Source: Nomia melanderi
Taxonomy: Eukaryota > Arthropoda > Insecta > Hymenoptera > Halictidae
DNA: 64,000 nucleotides
Direction of reading: 5' to 3'
Assembly: GCF_051020985.1 (NCBI RefSeq)
Contig: NC_135006.1
Span: 18,059,501-18,123,500, forward strand
The position numbers and the translations under genes are program-made. The notes below the pieces were generated by a model that was not told the DNA's origin, did no database searches, and saw only the letters and a list, made by a program, of their open reading frames with translations. Of the stretch, positions 47,986-61,090 are shown piece after piece (within the stretch, counting starts at the first letter, position 1; every line of letters starts with the position of its first letter).

Positions 47986-48230
47986 TTAACACTGGAACTA
48001 CCTGCATCAATCAAAATGACTGGTTTCGATTTGTTTGTTTGCGATTATGGACGTCTTGAAAACATCGAATATCCGAAATAATCTTGAAAATAAACAGTTT
48101 CACTTTTATTCTGAAAATTGTAATGTCATAATCGATCAATCGATGAATCATTTGCTTAAGTCATCGATATTAAACTACTTCGAAACAAATCTATTCCTAA
48201 GTGAAGAATTGCTGCAAGTTTAGCGAAATT
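47986..48230. mobile_element. Miniature TTAA element, family E, inverted copy
   Basis: Begins TTAACACTGGAACTACC; GACTGGTTTCGATTTGTTT is the reverse complement of the corresponding part of the copy starting at 48902. Right end uncertain. Confidence 0.65.
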
Positions 48231-48901
48231 TCCAAGGGAATGTAACGAATTTCGTAAAGCAAACTGCGGGGATATACAGACGAGTGACCGGTCGCTAACG
48301 CGAGGCTGGATGAGAAACGAAGTTCTCGTTGTTGCTTGAAAAAACACAAGATTCTTCGGCGGACGCAACATTTAGGTCAAACAGCCGTCGCTCAGAATCT
48401 TGTTGGCCCGTAGCGCCGGTTATCGTTCCATTTTTACGACAGAAATCATCGCGGTTTCAGTGGCTCTAACGAGAAAGAAGAAAAGAGAGTGTATACATGA
48501 CAGAAGACAAGAAGCGTGCGAAGGGAACGACAACAAAAAGAGATCAGAGTGTACAGAGATTATCAGAGACGTAATCCACGGGCCGAGGAATTGGCGTCTC
48601 AAGGCCATTATCTCCGCCGTGTCACTGATTCACCCTCTCTTGTTAATTGCTCCCTCTCCCCCTCGACGGAGAAACCCGTTAAAAATAGCCCGAGCTAAAA
48701 ATAGGGGATTCTGGAAGGAAATCTCAAGGATTTAGCGGGAGTACTTTACAAAGATCGCGATCCTGTTTCTACTCTAGCAAGATCAAGGCAAAGGACTGTT
48801 ATCGCTGGATGCGACAAGCAAACAGAAGTCCTAATTCGTTTCTAATGTCGCGTATCGTTATCATATAAGATGAGTCAGCTGAAAAAGTTCCAGTGGCTAA
48901 T

Positions 48902-49100
48902 TTAACACTAGAACTAACGAGCATTTAATACAATTGATATGTGATCCCTATGAAAAATGTAATAGAATTTCTGTTTCTTCGGACATTCGTTATAGTACAC
49001 CGGTAACCATTGTCAAAATCATTTCGAACGTTCAATGCTTCCAAGCCATCAATCGCGAAAGAAACAAATCGAAACCAGTCGCTTGAATTTGATTCTTATA
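48902..49100. mobile_element. Miniature TTAA element, family E
   Basis: TTAACACTAGAACTAACGAG at the left and an interior like 11951-12167 (GAGCATTTAATAC, TTCAATGCTTC, AATCGAAACCAGTC). The right end has been lost. Non-coding. Confidence 0.7.
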
Positions 49101-52100
49101 TATCTACGGAAATTTGAAAAATAACGTTACTCACGGGATGACCTAACAAATGGAACCGACGAACGCGACCCAAGGGATGTTCGAAGAACGATGACCGACA
49201 TTTCCGTCCTCAAGTCGTGCCACGTCGGTTCGAGGACACCGGGAGATTTTAACCTTCGCTAGCTCGGCTTTTCTCGGCCCACTGCCAAGAATTCGACTCC
49301 GTGCCATCGGAGCACAGAGGCTCAGCCGCCCCCTTGCTAAAATTGCTCCGGCGGCCGAGAAGCATGGCGCCAACACGCGACGCGTTGCCGAACCGTGGAG
49401 TAAACATTACATTCCACCGGCCGGTTTTTTCCAACTGTTGCGCCCCGGGTATATCGCGGCTCGCCCAGAAATCAACGGAGAAGTAGCTTCTCCGTCAACA
49501 TTTCCTTATCCAGTGGGTACGCGGCTTTATTATTGGAAATTTTTGTGCGCTGAATACGTGGCTTAATGCTAGGTTATCAAGTGGATACAGCGTAAGGTAA
49601 AGAATTATTTACTTGGATGGAAGATGTGCTCGCAATCATCGTGCGGATACAGCTTTAGGTTACTAAGAATCGTTATAATTATCATTATTAGACGATTGAA
49701 TTCCAATTATACGTTTGCTATAGACAAAGTAAAGAAGTAACATTCTTCTCGTTCGAATACGCTTTGTAATATAAAATTTGTACGCGATGTAACCTCGAAA
49801 TTTTCTGTCACGTGGGTACGCAGCATAATACTCGAAACGTGTTTCACGTCCCTAGTCGGGGTGTAAACCCAGAAACTTTCCCCTAAGCGGACACCGGTCG
49901 TAAATCTGGAAAGTTTGTCCCATGTGGATACAGCACGCGAGCCTCGATACTTGTTCCCAAGTGGGCACTCACCCTAAACCTACTTCTCGCAATATCTTGC
50001 CGTTCGACGCAATAATTCGTGCCGCTCGGAGCGTAAGCCTTCCATTCGCCGGCGGCAATAATCATTTACGATACCGTGTATGTTCCGGGGCTTATCCCAA
50101 TGTACACAAAAGATCATCGCGGTTTACGGGAAGTACGGACCAGCCGTTCGGCGATGATAAAGGTCAAACAAGATAGCCTCTCCCCTATCGGAACCGTAAA
50201 ATATTTCCACGGCAAGGAATTGGAAAATTTCGAGCGCGGCTCAGGTATCGAACCTTCCGGTCGATCCTAAATCCACTGTACGATTATTCCATTGTGACTC
50301 GAGCCGGGCGTTATTACGAGATTAACGATCCGCCGATGCCCGGGTCCACTTTGATCCGGGGCTTTAAATACCTCGTGCTGCCGGTTCCTCGTTTGGTGCA
50401 CGTGGACTGCATGGAAAGTTTGTGCCAGGAAATTATCTGTATTTTGCCACGTAACGGTAAAAACCATGCCGTTCTCTTTATCTTCGACACGAGATACTTG
50501 CGACCACATGTTGATCTCTCGTACACAATATTGTTCTCTAAATGATTCGGAGGCCGATGCCGCTTTCTGATTTTTTATTGTTCTTATCGTGCCTTCTGTA
50601 TATTTCTTTTTCACGCGCATTTTTTCTTCTCCGCTAGAACCACCGAAACCGTCGTATTCTTTTATTGATTTTAGTAAATTATCGAATCCATTCGTTCGGT
50701 AACACTTTCGCGTTTTCTTATAGACAAAGTCGATCGAAATTTTGGGCCACGATTTATTAATTTAGCGACATCAACCCACGCTCCCGTGTCGATTCTCGTA
50801 CTCGACACTCGCCTCGAAGGAAAGAGAACACGGAACCTTTCCTTTTTTCTTCTCGCGTATTAACCGTGACCAATTAACGGACCGTGACAATCGAGCGACA
50901 GCTATCGCGTTTACAGTAGCCGGCAACGCTCGTTGCGTTCTGGGCGGACGTGACCGTGTGCACGATGCATTCTGCACGTCGCAGAACCGCGAGATCCTCG
51001 AACGTTCGCCGGGAAACTCCCCTTGAAGGCGAGACGGCGTGAAAAAGTGGAAACTGAGATGATGAAAAAAGTTAGAATGAAACTACGAATCAAAGAAACG
51101 AAAGATGGCAAGCAGAAGAATGAAGAGTAGACAACAGACAGAAATATGGAAAATTGAAGATACAAAAGCGAAAAGTGAACGGCAAGAGTTAGAATGAAAC
51201 ACGAACAATAGAGAAACCTCGTGCCAAAAATTCCTTCAACGAACGATCCGAGGCAACATCTAGTCAACGGCGATAATCAACAATCAATCGTCAGCTCGGC
51301 GAACGTCTCCTCCAAAAAAAGATCGAAACCAATCATCCCGATGAGACACGCGTCAAAAACGATTCGGAAGATGCCTAACCCCTCCCCCTGCGTCGTCTAT
51401 ACTGGTCGCACCGGGCAGACCTCCAAAAACCAGGCGGTGACAACGCTCAGAGGAGGCGACAAGGCGAGATGCGACAGGACGCACGCTGTCGTTCACGGCT
51501 CGCCGGGCCGGTTAGCACGTGCTGCGCGCTCCTGGCTGCGCGATGCCCCGATTGCTCTCGAACGCCCTACCCCCTTTCCCTCTCGCCCCGCCTCCGCCTC
51601 TATTATACTCACCCCGTAACCGCGGTCGCATCCAGTGTTGCTTCAGTCCTCGGCGAAGTGAAGTGTTGCACACGCCCCGCGGCGATCGATCCGCCCGGAA
51701 TCAAAACAAACCTAGTCGAACCGTCTTTCGTCTTGCCATCATTTTTTACACGTTCCTCTAAAATCATCGTCTCTCGCGCCGGAGACTCCAGTCTATCGGA
51801 CAGCAGGCGCACTCCGAACGAGACCGCGACATCCGAGTGAACGTGTTTCAATTTCCAACCCTTTCTCTCGTTTCTTTTTTACTTCGGTGATCGATACTCG
51901 CGATCGGAGCTTCGCGAACAGTGCTACCTGATTCTATTCTATTCGGTTTGTGGTCCGGTGGAGGATATTTCACTTGAAATTAGAGCTGAACATTTTATTC
52001 CCATTAATGTAATTAAACGACTGACCAGTTTTTCAAATGAAAGGCATCTGTAGTTCTCACGTTCGTTAATAACAAATGACGCTGCACGGTTTCCTGGTAT

Positions 52101-52446
52101 CCGAAAGATATTCTGGACCCAGAAGGGTTAACGTGTAGTGTCTCTATATCGAACTGTTACATTTCGCAACGATCCAACGCCGGGAAGGGGTGAGCCTATC
52201 TCATCTAGTGCCAAGTGTCGTGTGCTCGGCACGCGAAACTTCGAGCGACATTGCACGCCACACGCCACCCGTTCGGAGTTGGCGTCTAGCTTCTAGAAAG
52301 TCTCGGCCGGAGAGATTCGTGAGCGACGAAACGCATGATGTAAAAGTGGTTTTCACGCGAGTGCCGGAGTGACAGAGACCGAGGGGGAACGAACGAGGAG
52401 AGATAAAGACTGATAAGGGAAAGTTTCGTGTACGAATCTAGTCAAA

Positions 52447-52512
52447 ATGCCGAAGCCAAAGATCCCCAACCCCATCGCCAAGCTATCCAAGTTCCTGAAA
52501 CAAAGGACGAAG
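52447..52512 (+). CDS. mtd: mtd alternative first coding exon, TLDc-only isoform
   Basis: ATG at 52447 (context TCAAAATG, purine at -3) opens 22 codons, MPKPKIPNPIAKLSKFL through KQRTK, ending in phase 0 at donor GTAAAG. Phase 0 is what exons 13 and 14 also deliver, so it can be spliced to the same downstream TLDc exon. The peptide is strongly basic, and IAKLSKFLKQ is an amphipathic helix that could contact membrane or a partner. Codons are GC-ending, unlike the intron. I infer a promoter for a minimal TLDc protein, as known for short OXR1-family isoforms; the downstream exons lie outside the window. Confidence 0.8.
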
Positions 52513-52680
52513 GTAAAGGATCTGCCGATTGTTCTCCGGTTTCCGATTTTTATCCCCGCGACCGTGCCGTTCTGAGCTTCTCGAGAACGGTGTTAAATAA
52601 GTAGAATAATAAGTTTTAGAATTAAGGGATGATGGAATGATTAATAATTGTGGCTCACGTTTTTCTGGATTATTTTCTTA

Positions 52681-52800
52681 TTAACCCTTTGCACTCGAAA
52701 GTTCTTCACTAGAAATATTCGACACTCTTTAAACATCAAATTTTATAATTTTACTGTATCAAACCAACTGGTGACTCACCTCCCGAGTGCAAAGGGTTAA
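52681..52800. mobile_element. Miniature TTAA element, family A (cleanest copy)
   Basis: TTAACCCTTTGCACTCGAAA to CCGAGTGCAAAGGGTTAA; 120 bp including both TTAA copies. Perfect 13-base inner inverted repeats CCCTTTGCACTCG. Non-coding. It lies 170 bases after the alternative first exon. Confidence 0.95.
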
Positions 52801-55749
52801 ATAACATAAATTTACTAAAAAGGAATTGATCAGTGTTTATATCGATAGACTAGTTAACTCTCTGCTCGCGTGACATTGAAATCAGACGCCAATATTAACG
52901 ATCAATTAATTGGAACCGTTACACGTGCATGCGTCAACATTTAGCGTCGTCGAGATTACAAAAGTATGTTTGTTTTAATAAAATATCGCGTTACGCAAGA
53001 CTCTTTGTAGCGACGATAGAATATCGCGAGTCTCGACGACATCGACCGTGTCGCATCGTCATTTGTTTGGTTGCGTTTTATTGTATCTTCGGTCGTTTGA
53101 TTTTAATTTCGGTGGAACGGTACAATGAGTTCCGAGTAGCGTGAATGAGAAGTAAAAGTGCGTTTGAAACGCGGTTATGTAAATTCTCTCTGGAAGACGT
53201 CAGAGTCCGTTTAAACGACGAGAGGAGGCGGGTCCTCCGAGGAATTTTGTTGTCTGAATTGTTTTGAAGTTCGAAACGATGGAAACCAGAATTTTTGCTT
53301 TTCGAATTTCTTCGAGAATAAGAAGGCGGTTCGCTCGATCCTAGGCCGGCGATACGGAATTATTATTCATGGAACTGAAATTATGCATATTATGCAGATG
53401 ATTGTTCGCCGATAACGTCTTTGACGCAAACGGAGCTGGTTGTTTCATTTTTAATGAACGCTAACACCGGAATTATGAAAAGTATGTTTAAGTTCTCGGC
53501 AACTAGGGTGCCACTTGGACACCCCAAAATTCATCTCAACCCTTATCCTCTTTTATTCTATAAAATATAAGAGGCAAATTCAATTCCATTACATAAAATT
53601 AAATCGATCACCTGTTCACAAATTGATTCACCTTTTCTTATTTAATTATCTTACTCCGTATCGTTTCCATTATTTTATCGTTCATCGGCAAATCCCAAAG
53701 TGACACGAACATTCGAGGCAGTTCTAACTTGACAGATACATAATTGATTAATCTATAAATACACACGAGTTTCTGACGAAACATTAATTGCATTGTCCGC
53801 GTTCGACATAAACAGTCTCGTATAAGTTCTACATTAACGAAACGAAACGAGCCACCCAATTAAGTAATTGAATCCTCAAATGAAATTCGTTCGTTCCAAA
53901 TCATAAATAAAATCTCCACTTGTAGGACGAACAGTTTCGTTGCATTTCTTCCAAATCGTCGATAGTAAAATGGTGCATGAGCTTCCTGGCGAAAGTAGAT
54001 AGTACATCAAGGGGTTAATAACGCGAATTCGTTTCCGAAGCCACGTATGCAGCAGTGTGTGTTTACACTCGATTTCTTCCCTGACATTGTATCGAATTCG
54101 TCCGTCCGTCCGTAAAATACGGCGCCTATTGATCGTAAACATATCACTCGTAAAATTATTCATGCGGAATACGCGCGTGTATCTGCACAGTCGCGCGTGT
54201 GGACGCTCACAGGCGCGCGTACTCGTGTGAGAGGGATATATCGGGACTAGAAAAATACCATCGCTCGGTTGTTTACTCTGCGACCGGTCCTTGGCCGCGC
54301 CTAGGTCCACCTTTCACAAAATCTGACTGCGCTCGCCGCGAGATACCACCCGTTCTCCGACGAGCACGCACGCGCGTGCTTCAATTACGCAACGGAACGA
54401 TGTGAAATGCATTAACCCCCTCTCCCGCGGCGTCCAGTTAGGCTCGCGAAAATTTGTCCACCGAATTCGACCAACGAACGTCGCTTACTTACTTTCCATG
54501 TAGGATTCACGCTGAGAAATATTCGTCTACAGACAAACAAATGTTACTTTAGCCGGTGAAGGGTTGTTTCTATGAATTCTCATCCCCTTTCGAGATTATG
54601 GTGGGTAGTGAATTGTTAATTCTCAGATTCTGTCCTTTAATTCGGAAGTATTTTGTTAGAAATGCACTTTCTAACTAGACAGACGAAATTGAGAGATGAT
54701 TATCTTCTATAAATTAAGAGACAGAACTATTTTACTTGAATGTTTTGTGTTAATACAAGTACACTTGATTCTATTATTCCTAAAAGAATTGATGATCGTT
54801 TATTTAAATTGTAGAAACTGTAAACATTTACAAAATAATATTCCTAACCTAGTGTTAAAGCTGTAGTTTCTGAATTTTTATTTCTCACTAATTTCCATCC
54901 CCTTTGAGATTGTCACGGTAACTCAGGGGATGAATCGTAGGCGTCTCTTCGGTATTTGTTTCCCAAAGTTTCCCCAAGTTTCCCCGTTCGTTCCAAGAAC
55001 AATATCACTGTGTCAATGTTCCCAATTCTCGGAACGTTCCATTGGTTCCATCGTCATCTAATATGGACAAACGAGGCTGGCCGATACACCGAGCGGGTTC
55101 TTTAAATATAAATCACAGTGTTGTTCACGTGGCGGCATTAATCACCGCTCGACCGACAGCTAATGGCATATATCGTGGAACGGTTGTTTCCGACGAGCAT
55201 TTGGCAGCCGCCGCGGGACCGCGGTTAAAATTAAGCGTGCGGGGAAATTCGTGAAAAGTCCGGACGATTCGTCGAAACAGTGTTCGCTCGAAAAGAAGCC
55301 GAGAAACCGGGAGCTCTTTCTGGACGCGTCGAAACTACCGTTCGATCGATTGTTGAACAGGTGAGCGAAATTAGAGGAGCTGACGAGTAGTTCGTTACGG
55401 CACAGGTTTCTACTCGATACGAATAATGTAAACATTCGCAGTCTAATAATAAATAGTCTCGAGTTGTTTAGAGAAACTTTTACGTCGAAACAGTCAACGC
55501 TCGACGAACATGGTCTCGCGTTCGATTTCCCGATCTCCTTGAATCGCCGGATCGATTCTAGTCGAAGCCTTTTAGAGACTTCCTCGCGACCAATTTTCCA
55601 CTGGTCGGCGAATGGAATCGTTTCGCTGTTCTCGAAATTCGTTTATTCGAATTCGAAATTTATCGAATTTGAAATTCTTCAATTTTCGGCTGTTCAGCTG
55701 TTAAAATTCTGGATTTTTCGAACCTTCGAAGCTTCAAATTCTTAATCTT

Positions 55750-55949
55750 TTAACCCTTAGCACTCCAGATGGTTTTGCAATCTATCAGCAACCAATTTTT
55801 ATGGTATCTAGTGAAAATGAAAAATGCTGTAACATTCCTTCGATCTTATTCCCCTTTTCAGTACGAAATTTGAATATGTGGAAGATCTGATAATTTTGAG
55901 GTAGTTTCTTTGATTATAATATTGGAGCCTACGGAGTTCAAAGGGTTAA
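55750..55949. mobile_element. Miniature TTAA element, family B
   Basis: TTAACCCTTAGCACTCCAGA to GGAGTTCAAAGGGTTAA with TTAA at both ends; interior as in 29695-29926. Non-coding, 200 bp. Confidence 0.88.
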
Positions 55950-57837
55950 ACGTTCGAACCTCCACATTGTGAAACCTCAAGGAAATTTCACGTCGGCAGT
56001 TGAAGCACCGAGCGATGAACCGCTCTGCCAGCCAGCGACGTTTCCTCCAATGTGACACACATTCTTCCAGACACTCGTTCAATTAACGTCGCAATTAAAT
56101 CGAAGTGCTTAGCTGTAACTCACGTGGCGCCTCGTCGAGTTCGCGGGTTCGGTAATAGATTGCGAATGTTAATGCGGTTCTGTTGTACCGCGGAGTGTTT
56201 GCCACCTCGTAAATCCCTGATTTGCATACGTCACTCATCTCGGATGCGTCTTGATCCGTTGTTTTGATTGATTTCCATCCGATGGAAAAGTTGGAGCAGC
56301 CGGCTGACCATCGAGCAGCGAAACGCAGATGGCGAGGCGATTAAGTTCCTCGTAATCGTAATTGAACACTGCGGATTACGCACAGCCGATGTTCCAAATG
56401 ACTGAAAGCAACGGTTGGCAAATAAACGAAGGCTAGATGTAGTTACTCCTGTTGCTCTTGGCACTGGTGGCACCTTCCTTGCATCATTTCCGCGAGAGAT
56501 TCGTCGAATCTCGATTCGAAAAGATTCTAATATGCTTCTGTGTCTGAATGAATAAATATTCATATTTCTAGACTATGATTATCATTGTCACTTAGAAGTT
56601 TCAGTTTGGAACCACTAAGAAATAGTTAATTTCCGGAGAACTTCAGTTTCCACTAACTCTAAAACGAGGCAGGAAATCCTCGGGACCTCTAATCTCAACG
56701 AAAATTTCAATTTTTATAGACTTATTTTATAGATATAATTTCAATATTTATGGATTCAAATTTTAAAGTACCAAAGGACATCAAATCTACTACACTAAGG
56801 GACAGTTACTCTTAATTTCAAAGCGAAATTGAAGATCCTCAAAACGAGATGCTTCTCTTTCCCAGTATTTAACCCTTCTCAGTCACCACTTGATTTGATA
56901 TTTAATATTGAACCGTGTATAACGCATCGACGCGTGCAATATTGACAAAGCTTTGTTTCTCAATTTACTGGTGATCTCTCTGAGTTCATTTAAAAAAATA
57001 TCATCTGTTGTGTAGTTAGACGTTAAGTATTTCATTGATGAATTCTTTATTTTTTCACATACACATGTAATTCTTTGTTTCGCTTTGATATTTCATTAAA
57101 ATATACTCCACGTATTCGTCCTGCGTTCGACGAGTACACGCTGTTTTCTCAACTAAATTCCACAGTTAACTGGTTAATAACGTAAAATAAACTGCAATTT
57201 CTGACAAAACACAGTTCCCTGCAAAGACTTGCACAGTTTCAAGTGAAACGAAAATCTAGTTCACCATTTTCCAAAGGCACGGTATTTTCCCAAGTATTCG
57301 CGAATCGCAGAAAGAAAATAGTGTTCCGAGTTGCTCGGTTCCCCGTCCAATTGCCTGCGGTTCCCCTGCGTTTCCATGGAATTCGAAATTAAGGACGCGG
57401 GTTTTACGTTCCCGAGTGAAAAAGCGAGAGAACGAGCCTTCGGAAGCCGCTTCCCGCGACTTATTATCGTGTCATCGGCGGCCGGCGAGCTTCCGGCGAA
57501 GGCCGCGATCGAGAATAATACCCTCGAGGCCGAGTCCCTCGAAATACCCGGCGGAATTCTGCATGCTCGGCTCTCGAACCCGCGAGAAGGGTTAGGAAGT
57601 CCTTATCTTTCCGTTTTAATCCCTGTTTCTCGATCGCGGACCTCCGCGATCGTCTCGGATCCTTCAGTCGGCGACGAACGTTTCGCCGGACCGGTCGGAT
57701 CTATAATATACTAGATCTATCGAGCAGTAAATGGACATTTTATTCGGATTCCAATCGGTCTGCAATTCACTCGGTGTTACTAGATCAGTTTTTCTCGCTG
57801 ATGTCCCGAGAAGCGTCTCTTATTTTTCATCTCTACT

Positions 57838-58218
57838 AATTCTATCTGTAATAGAAATTTGATCTATACGAGTTCTACGGATGGGAATAGAAATTTGGAA
57901 TGTTCCAATGCGAGGGAAAATATTTCAGTTGTAAAAGCAATTAGCTAAGTTTGTTTTAATATTCGAATGGTATTATCGTGCTCTTGTTCCTCGGAATAAT
58001 TTCTAGATTTCATTTTAGATTCGTCTGGTAGTTCTACTGATAAACTGTACCAATTCTATCTGTAATTGAAATTTGATCTATACGAGTTCTACCGATGGGA
58101 ACGGTAATTCGGAATGTTCCAATGCGAGGGAAAATATTTCAGTTGTAAAAGTAATTAGCTACGTTTGTTTTAATATTCGAATGGTCTTATCGTGCTCTTG
58201 TTCCTCGGAATAATTTCT
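57838..58218. repeat. Direct duplication, 214-bp offset
   Basis: 57838-58004 and 58052-58218 are nearly identical (for example TTTGATCTATACGAGTTCTA, CAATGCGAGGGAAAATATTT, TATCGTGCTCTTGTTCCTCG), separated by about 47 bases. Non-coding; a fairly recent segmental duplication. Confidence 0.93.
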
Positions 58219-59054
58219 TAACCAGTTGTGGAATTTAGTTTGAAAAATCTCTCGTTGTGCGCGCAATAAATCAAATAATGAAGTGTATACTCGTTAAATG
58301 CAGGCAAAATGCGCTTAAAATATATCCTAATGAATAACTAAAGCGAAACGAAGAATTACATGTTTGTCTCAAAAAATAGATAATCCATCGTTGAAAAAGT
58401 TAGCAGCATTAATAATTTAAAGATGACGTGTATACTCGTCAAACACAGTTAACTGGTTAATTCCTCAATTTCGTTTCGAGGGGAATATAAGAATTTTTCG
58501 ATTACTGCAAGTATCTTCTGTATCGTGTGAAATGTCGAGTCTACAGTGATAAGTGCATCGAGGGTAATCGATCGTAATTGCGAGGTTCCGAAGAATGTAT
58601 CGAGACTCGACATGGAAATAGGAAAGTCCTCGCGATGTTCACGGATCCTTGTTCGCGGAGGGTCGGCTGCCTCTTACAGAGTTCGTCCATGCTCTCGGTG
58701 AGACAGTAAATGTCAGTTCCTGGTAACACTTGTGTAACACGATGATTAGACCGTAACGATAGCCCGTGTAACGCGAGACAGTTTTACACGGGGACTTCGC
58801 GCATCGCTGCAGTGCATGATCGAGTAAAGTGTTGTCCGAGGTTCGATCGAATAAACGCTACATGTGGTTTACCGGAAAAAATTGGAATTTTTCGTTTAGC
58901 AACGTTCGATTTTTAGTGTAGTCTATTGTGTTTTACAGTTCGAGAACGTTTGGTGTAAACGCTTGAAATCTTTAAATTTCTAAATCTGAACTCTTTGATT
59001 GTTAAATGTTTTCACTGTCAAAGCTCTGAATTCTCAAACGGAAATTCCTAAATT

Positions 59055-59255
59055 TTCAAGCCTTTAAATGCCCAAGCCTTCAATTTCCATATTCCCAAAT
59101 TTTCAAGCCTTCAATGTCCAAATTCTCAAATTTTCAAGCCTTCAATCTCCAAATTCTCAAATTTTCAAGCCTTTAAATGCCCAAGCCTCCAATCTCCAAA
59201 TCCCAAACATTCAAGCCTTTACATCCCCCAGCCTCCAACTTCCAACTTCCAAATT
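59055..59255. repeat. Degenerate CAAGCCTTCAA / TCCAAATTCTCAAATTT tandem tract
   Basis: About seven units built from TTTTCAAGCCTT and CCAAATTCTC. Expands a chance open frame (59068-59379) that I do not call a gene. Confidence 0.85.
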
Positions 59256-60845
59256 TCCAACAACAAAAGAAACAAGAAAGAGATCTTCCAGCAAAACAAT
59301 AGTACAATCTACGTTCGGCGAGCGTGACAATGAGAAACAGTCTCGCGTTACTCACGAAAAGCCCGGAATCGGCGATTAGTCGGAATCTGTTTTCAAAAGA
59401 TCACGCTGTTTAACAACAACCTCCCGGTTCGCAGAAAACTCGATATATATAACCGTGATATCGAATTCTTCGTCATACGAAATAATTGAATTTGTCAGTG
59501 AGCGAGATAAAGCCGCGGCGACCATTCGCGTTCGGATAAACACGACGGTTTAGACGCCGCTTCTTTTTTTTCCCTTTAATTCCCGTCCGTTTCGATCGGT
59601 GGCCGCGACCTCGGTTATCGCGTGTCCACGATCGGAGGACTGAAATCTCGCCGCGCGTCGCCGAGACGTCTCGATTAAAGAGGATCAGCAGCGGTGAATC
59701 TGAATTTCAAATCGGCTCTCGGTGATCAACCAATGAAAACAATTTGTCCCGTGGGATGATTCAATCTTTGCACTTGAGCGGCGGCTGCGTGACATAATAA
59801 TGTTGTTCCCTGCGAGCGTCTGGCAACAAGCCTTGCGTTCGAATTAATGAAATAACTGAAAAAATAATTTATAAATCAGAAAACCGGATCGTGCAATTGG
59901 CGATATAACGAAGCTCGTATCAGAGAAACTTGAATTATTTTTTTAATCGATAATCTTATTAGTATTATAATTATTTAAATGTAAAACATATTTTTTAGCG
60001 AACGATATTGCTAAAAACACAGTTGTGCAATTAGCGAAGTCGTAAAGGTGAACTGTTAAACTTTCGTTGGTATCAAGGTTCGCCATCGAACTTGCACTTT
60101 GAACTTTAATTCTACACGCAGCTGAATTATTTCCATTCACGTTCGCCACGGAGAAATATAAGCGATGCACGAAAGGCTAAAGATTCTCGCGGCGGCGAAC
60201 GCGTCGCGAGGATAAAAAGCCGATTCTGTCGCCGTGAAAGCGATTGCCGATAAGGGGCCGGGTTGCCGCGGGTCAAGGGAAGTTTTCCGATAACTGACGT
60301 GATCCTCGAGGACACGTGCAACGATACTCCCTCGCGCCCGTTCGAATCGTCGTCGGTTTCGTTGAATTGCTGTTAGCTTGCTGTTAATTTCAATCTTACC
60401 TTTCAAACGTCGCACCCGTTATCGTTGAAATTGTAATTGAAGCCAGTCCAAACACGATGTAAATCCGACTAGTTTCACCGACTGGCTGTAATTAACAAAA
60501 TTAAGCTCGTCACTAGAAATATTCGACACTTCCCGATGAATACTTTCCATAAATAAATTAAGAAACATTATACAAAACTCAATATTATATACAACACTCT
60601 GCAATTTTGTTATATCAAATGAAATGGTCACCAGAAATATTCAGCACTTTCTGAGACAGGCGACACTGTTTGAAACCAGTGAGAAAACATAAATTAAGAA
60701 ACAAAGCTATATAAACATTTCACGTATCGATGCATTATACAAAACTTATTACATATAACACTGCAATTTTGTTACATCAAATAAAATAATCACTGAGAAT
60801 CACTCGATTGCAAAGGGTAAAAGTTCGTTTCCTCAAAGTCGATGA

Positions 60846-61090
60846 AACTAGTCCGATTTACATTGCGTTTGAAGTTATTTAAATCACAACAATCTCAACA
60901 ATCCACTGACACTACGTTTAAAAGTAAGATCGAAATGAGTGAAATTCCATTTCGTGTATTGCATGTTCTATTCGACGGACTTTGAGAGTGCCGCGCCTCG
61001 ACCTTCGCTTGGACTGTCTGTCCAGCTTCTTCTCATTCTACTGATTCTCCGACTTCGTCAAACTGTGCTCGCGCTTGCCCCTTCAGTTGA
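60846..61090. repeat. Dispersed repeat R2, copy 2
   Basis: Second copy of 39325-39547, about 80-85% similar by eye over aligned blocks, with an extra 50-base segment in the middle. Preceded by an inverted fragment at about 60433-60480. Confidence 0.8.

Larger units (their letters stand above)
45763..52446 (+). other. mtd intron 14, up to the last alternative first exon
   Basis: No exon supported. It contains family A elements at 46967-47134 and from 47680, a truncated family G end at about 47620-47679 into which that family A copy seems inserted, and family E elements from 47986 and 48902. The stretch 50900-52446 is richer in CpG and is the probable promoter and 5' leader of the exon at 52447; a two-codon ATGATGTAA upstream frame lies at 52335-52343. 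Confidence 0.65.

Noticed and set aside
59068..59379. 103-codon frame in a simple repeat
   Set aside because: It arises from the CAAGCCTTCAA/CCAAATTCTC tandem tract and has biased, repeat-derived composition.
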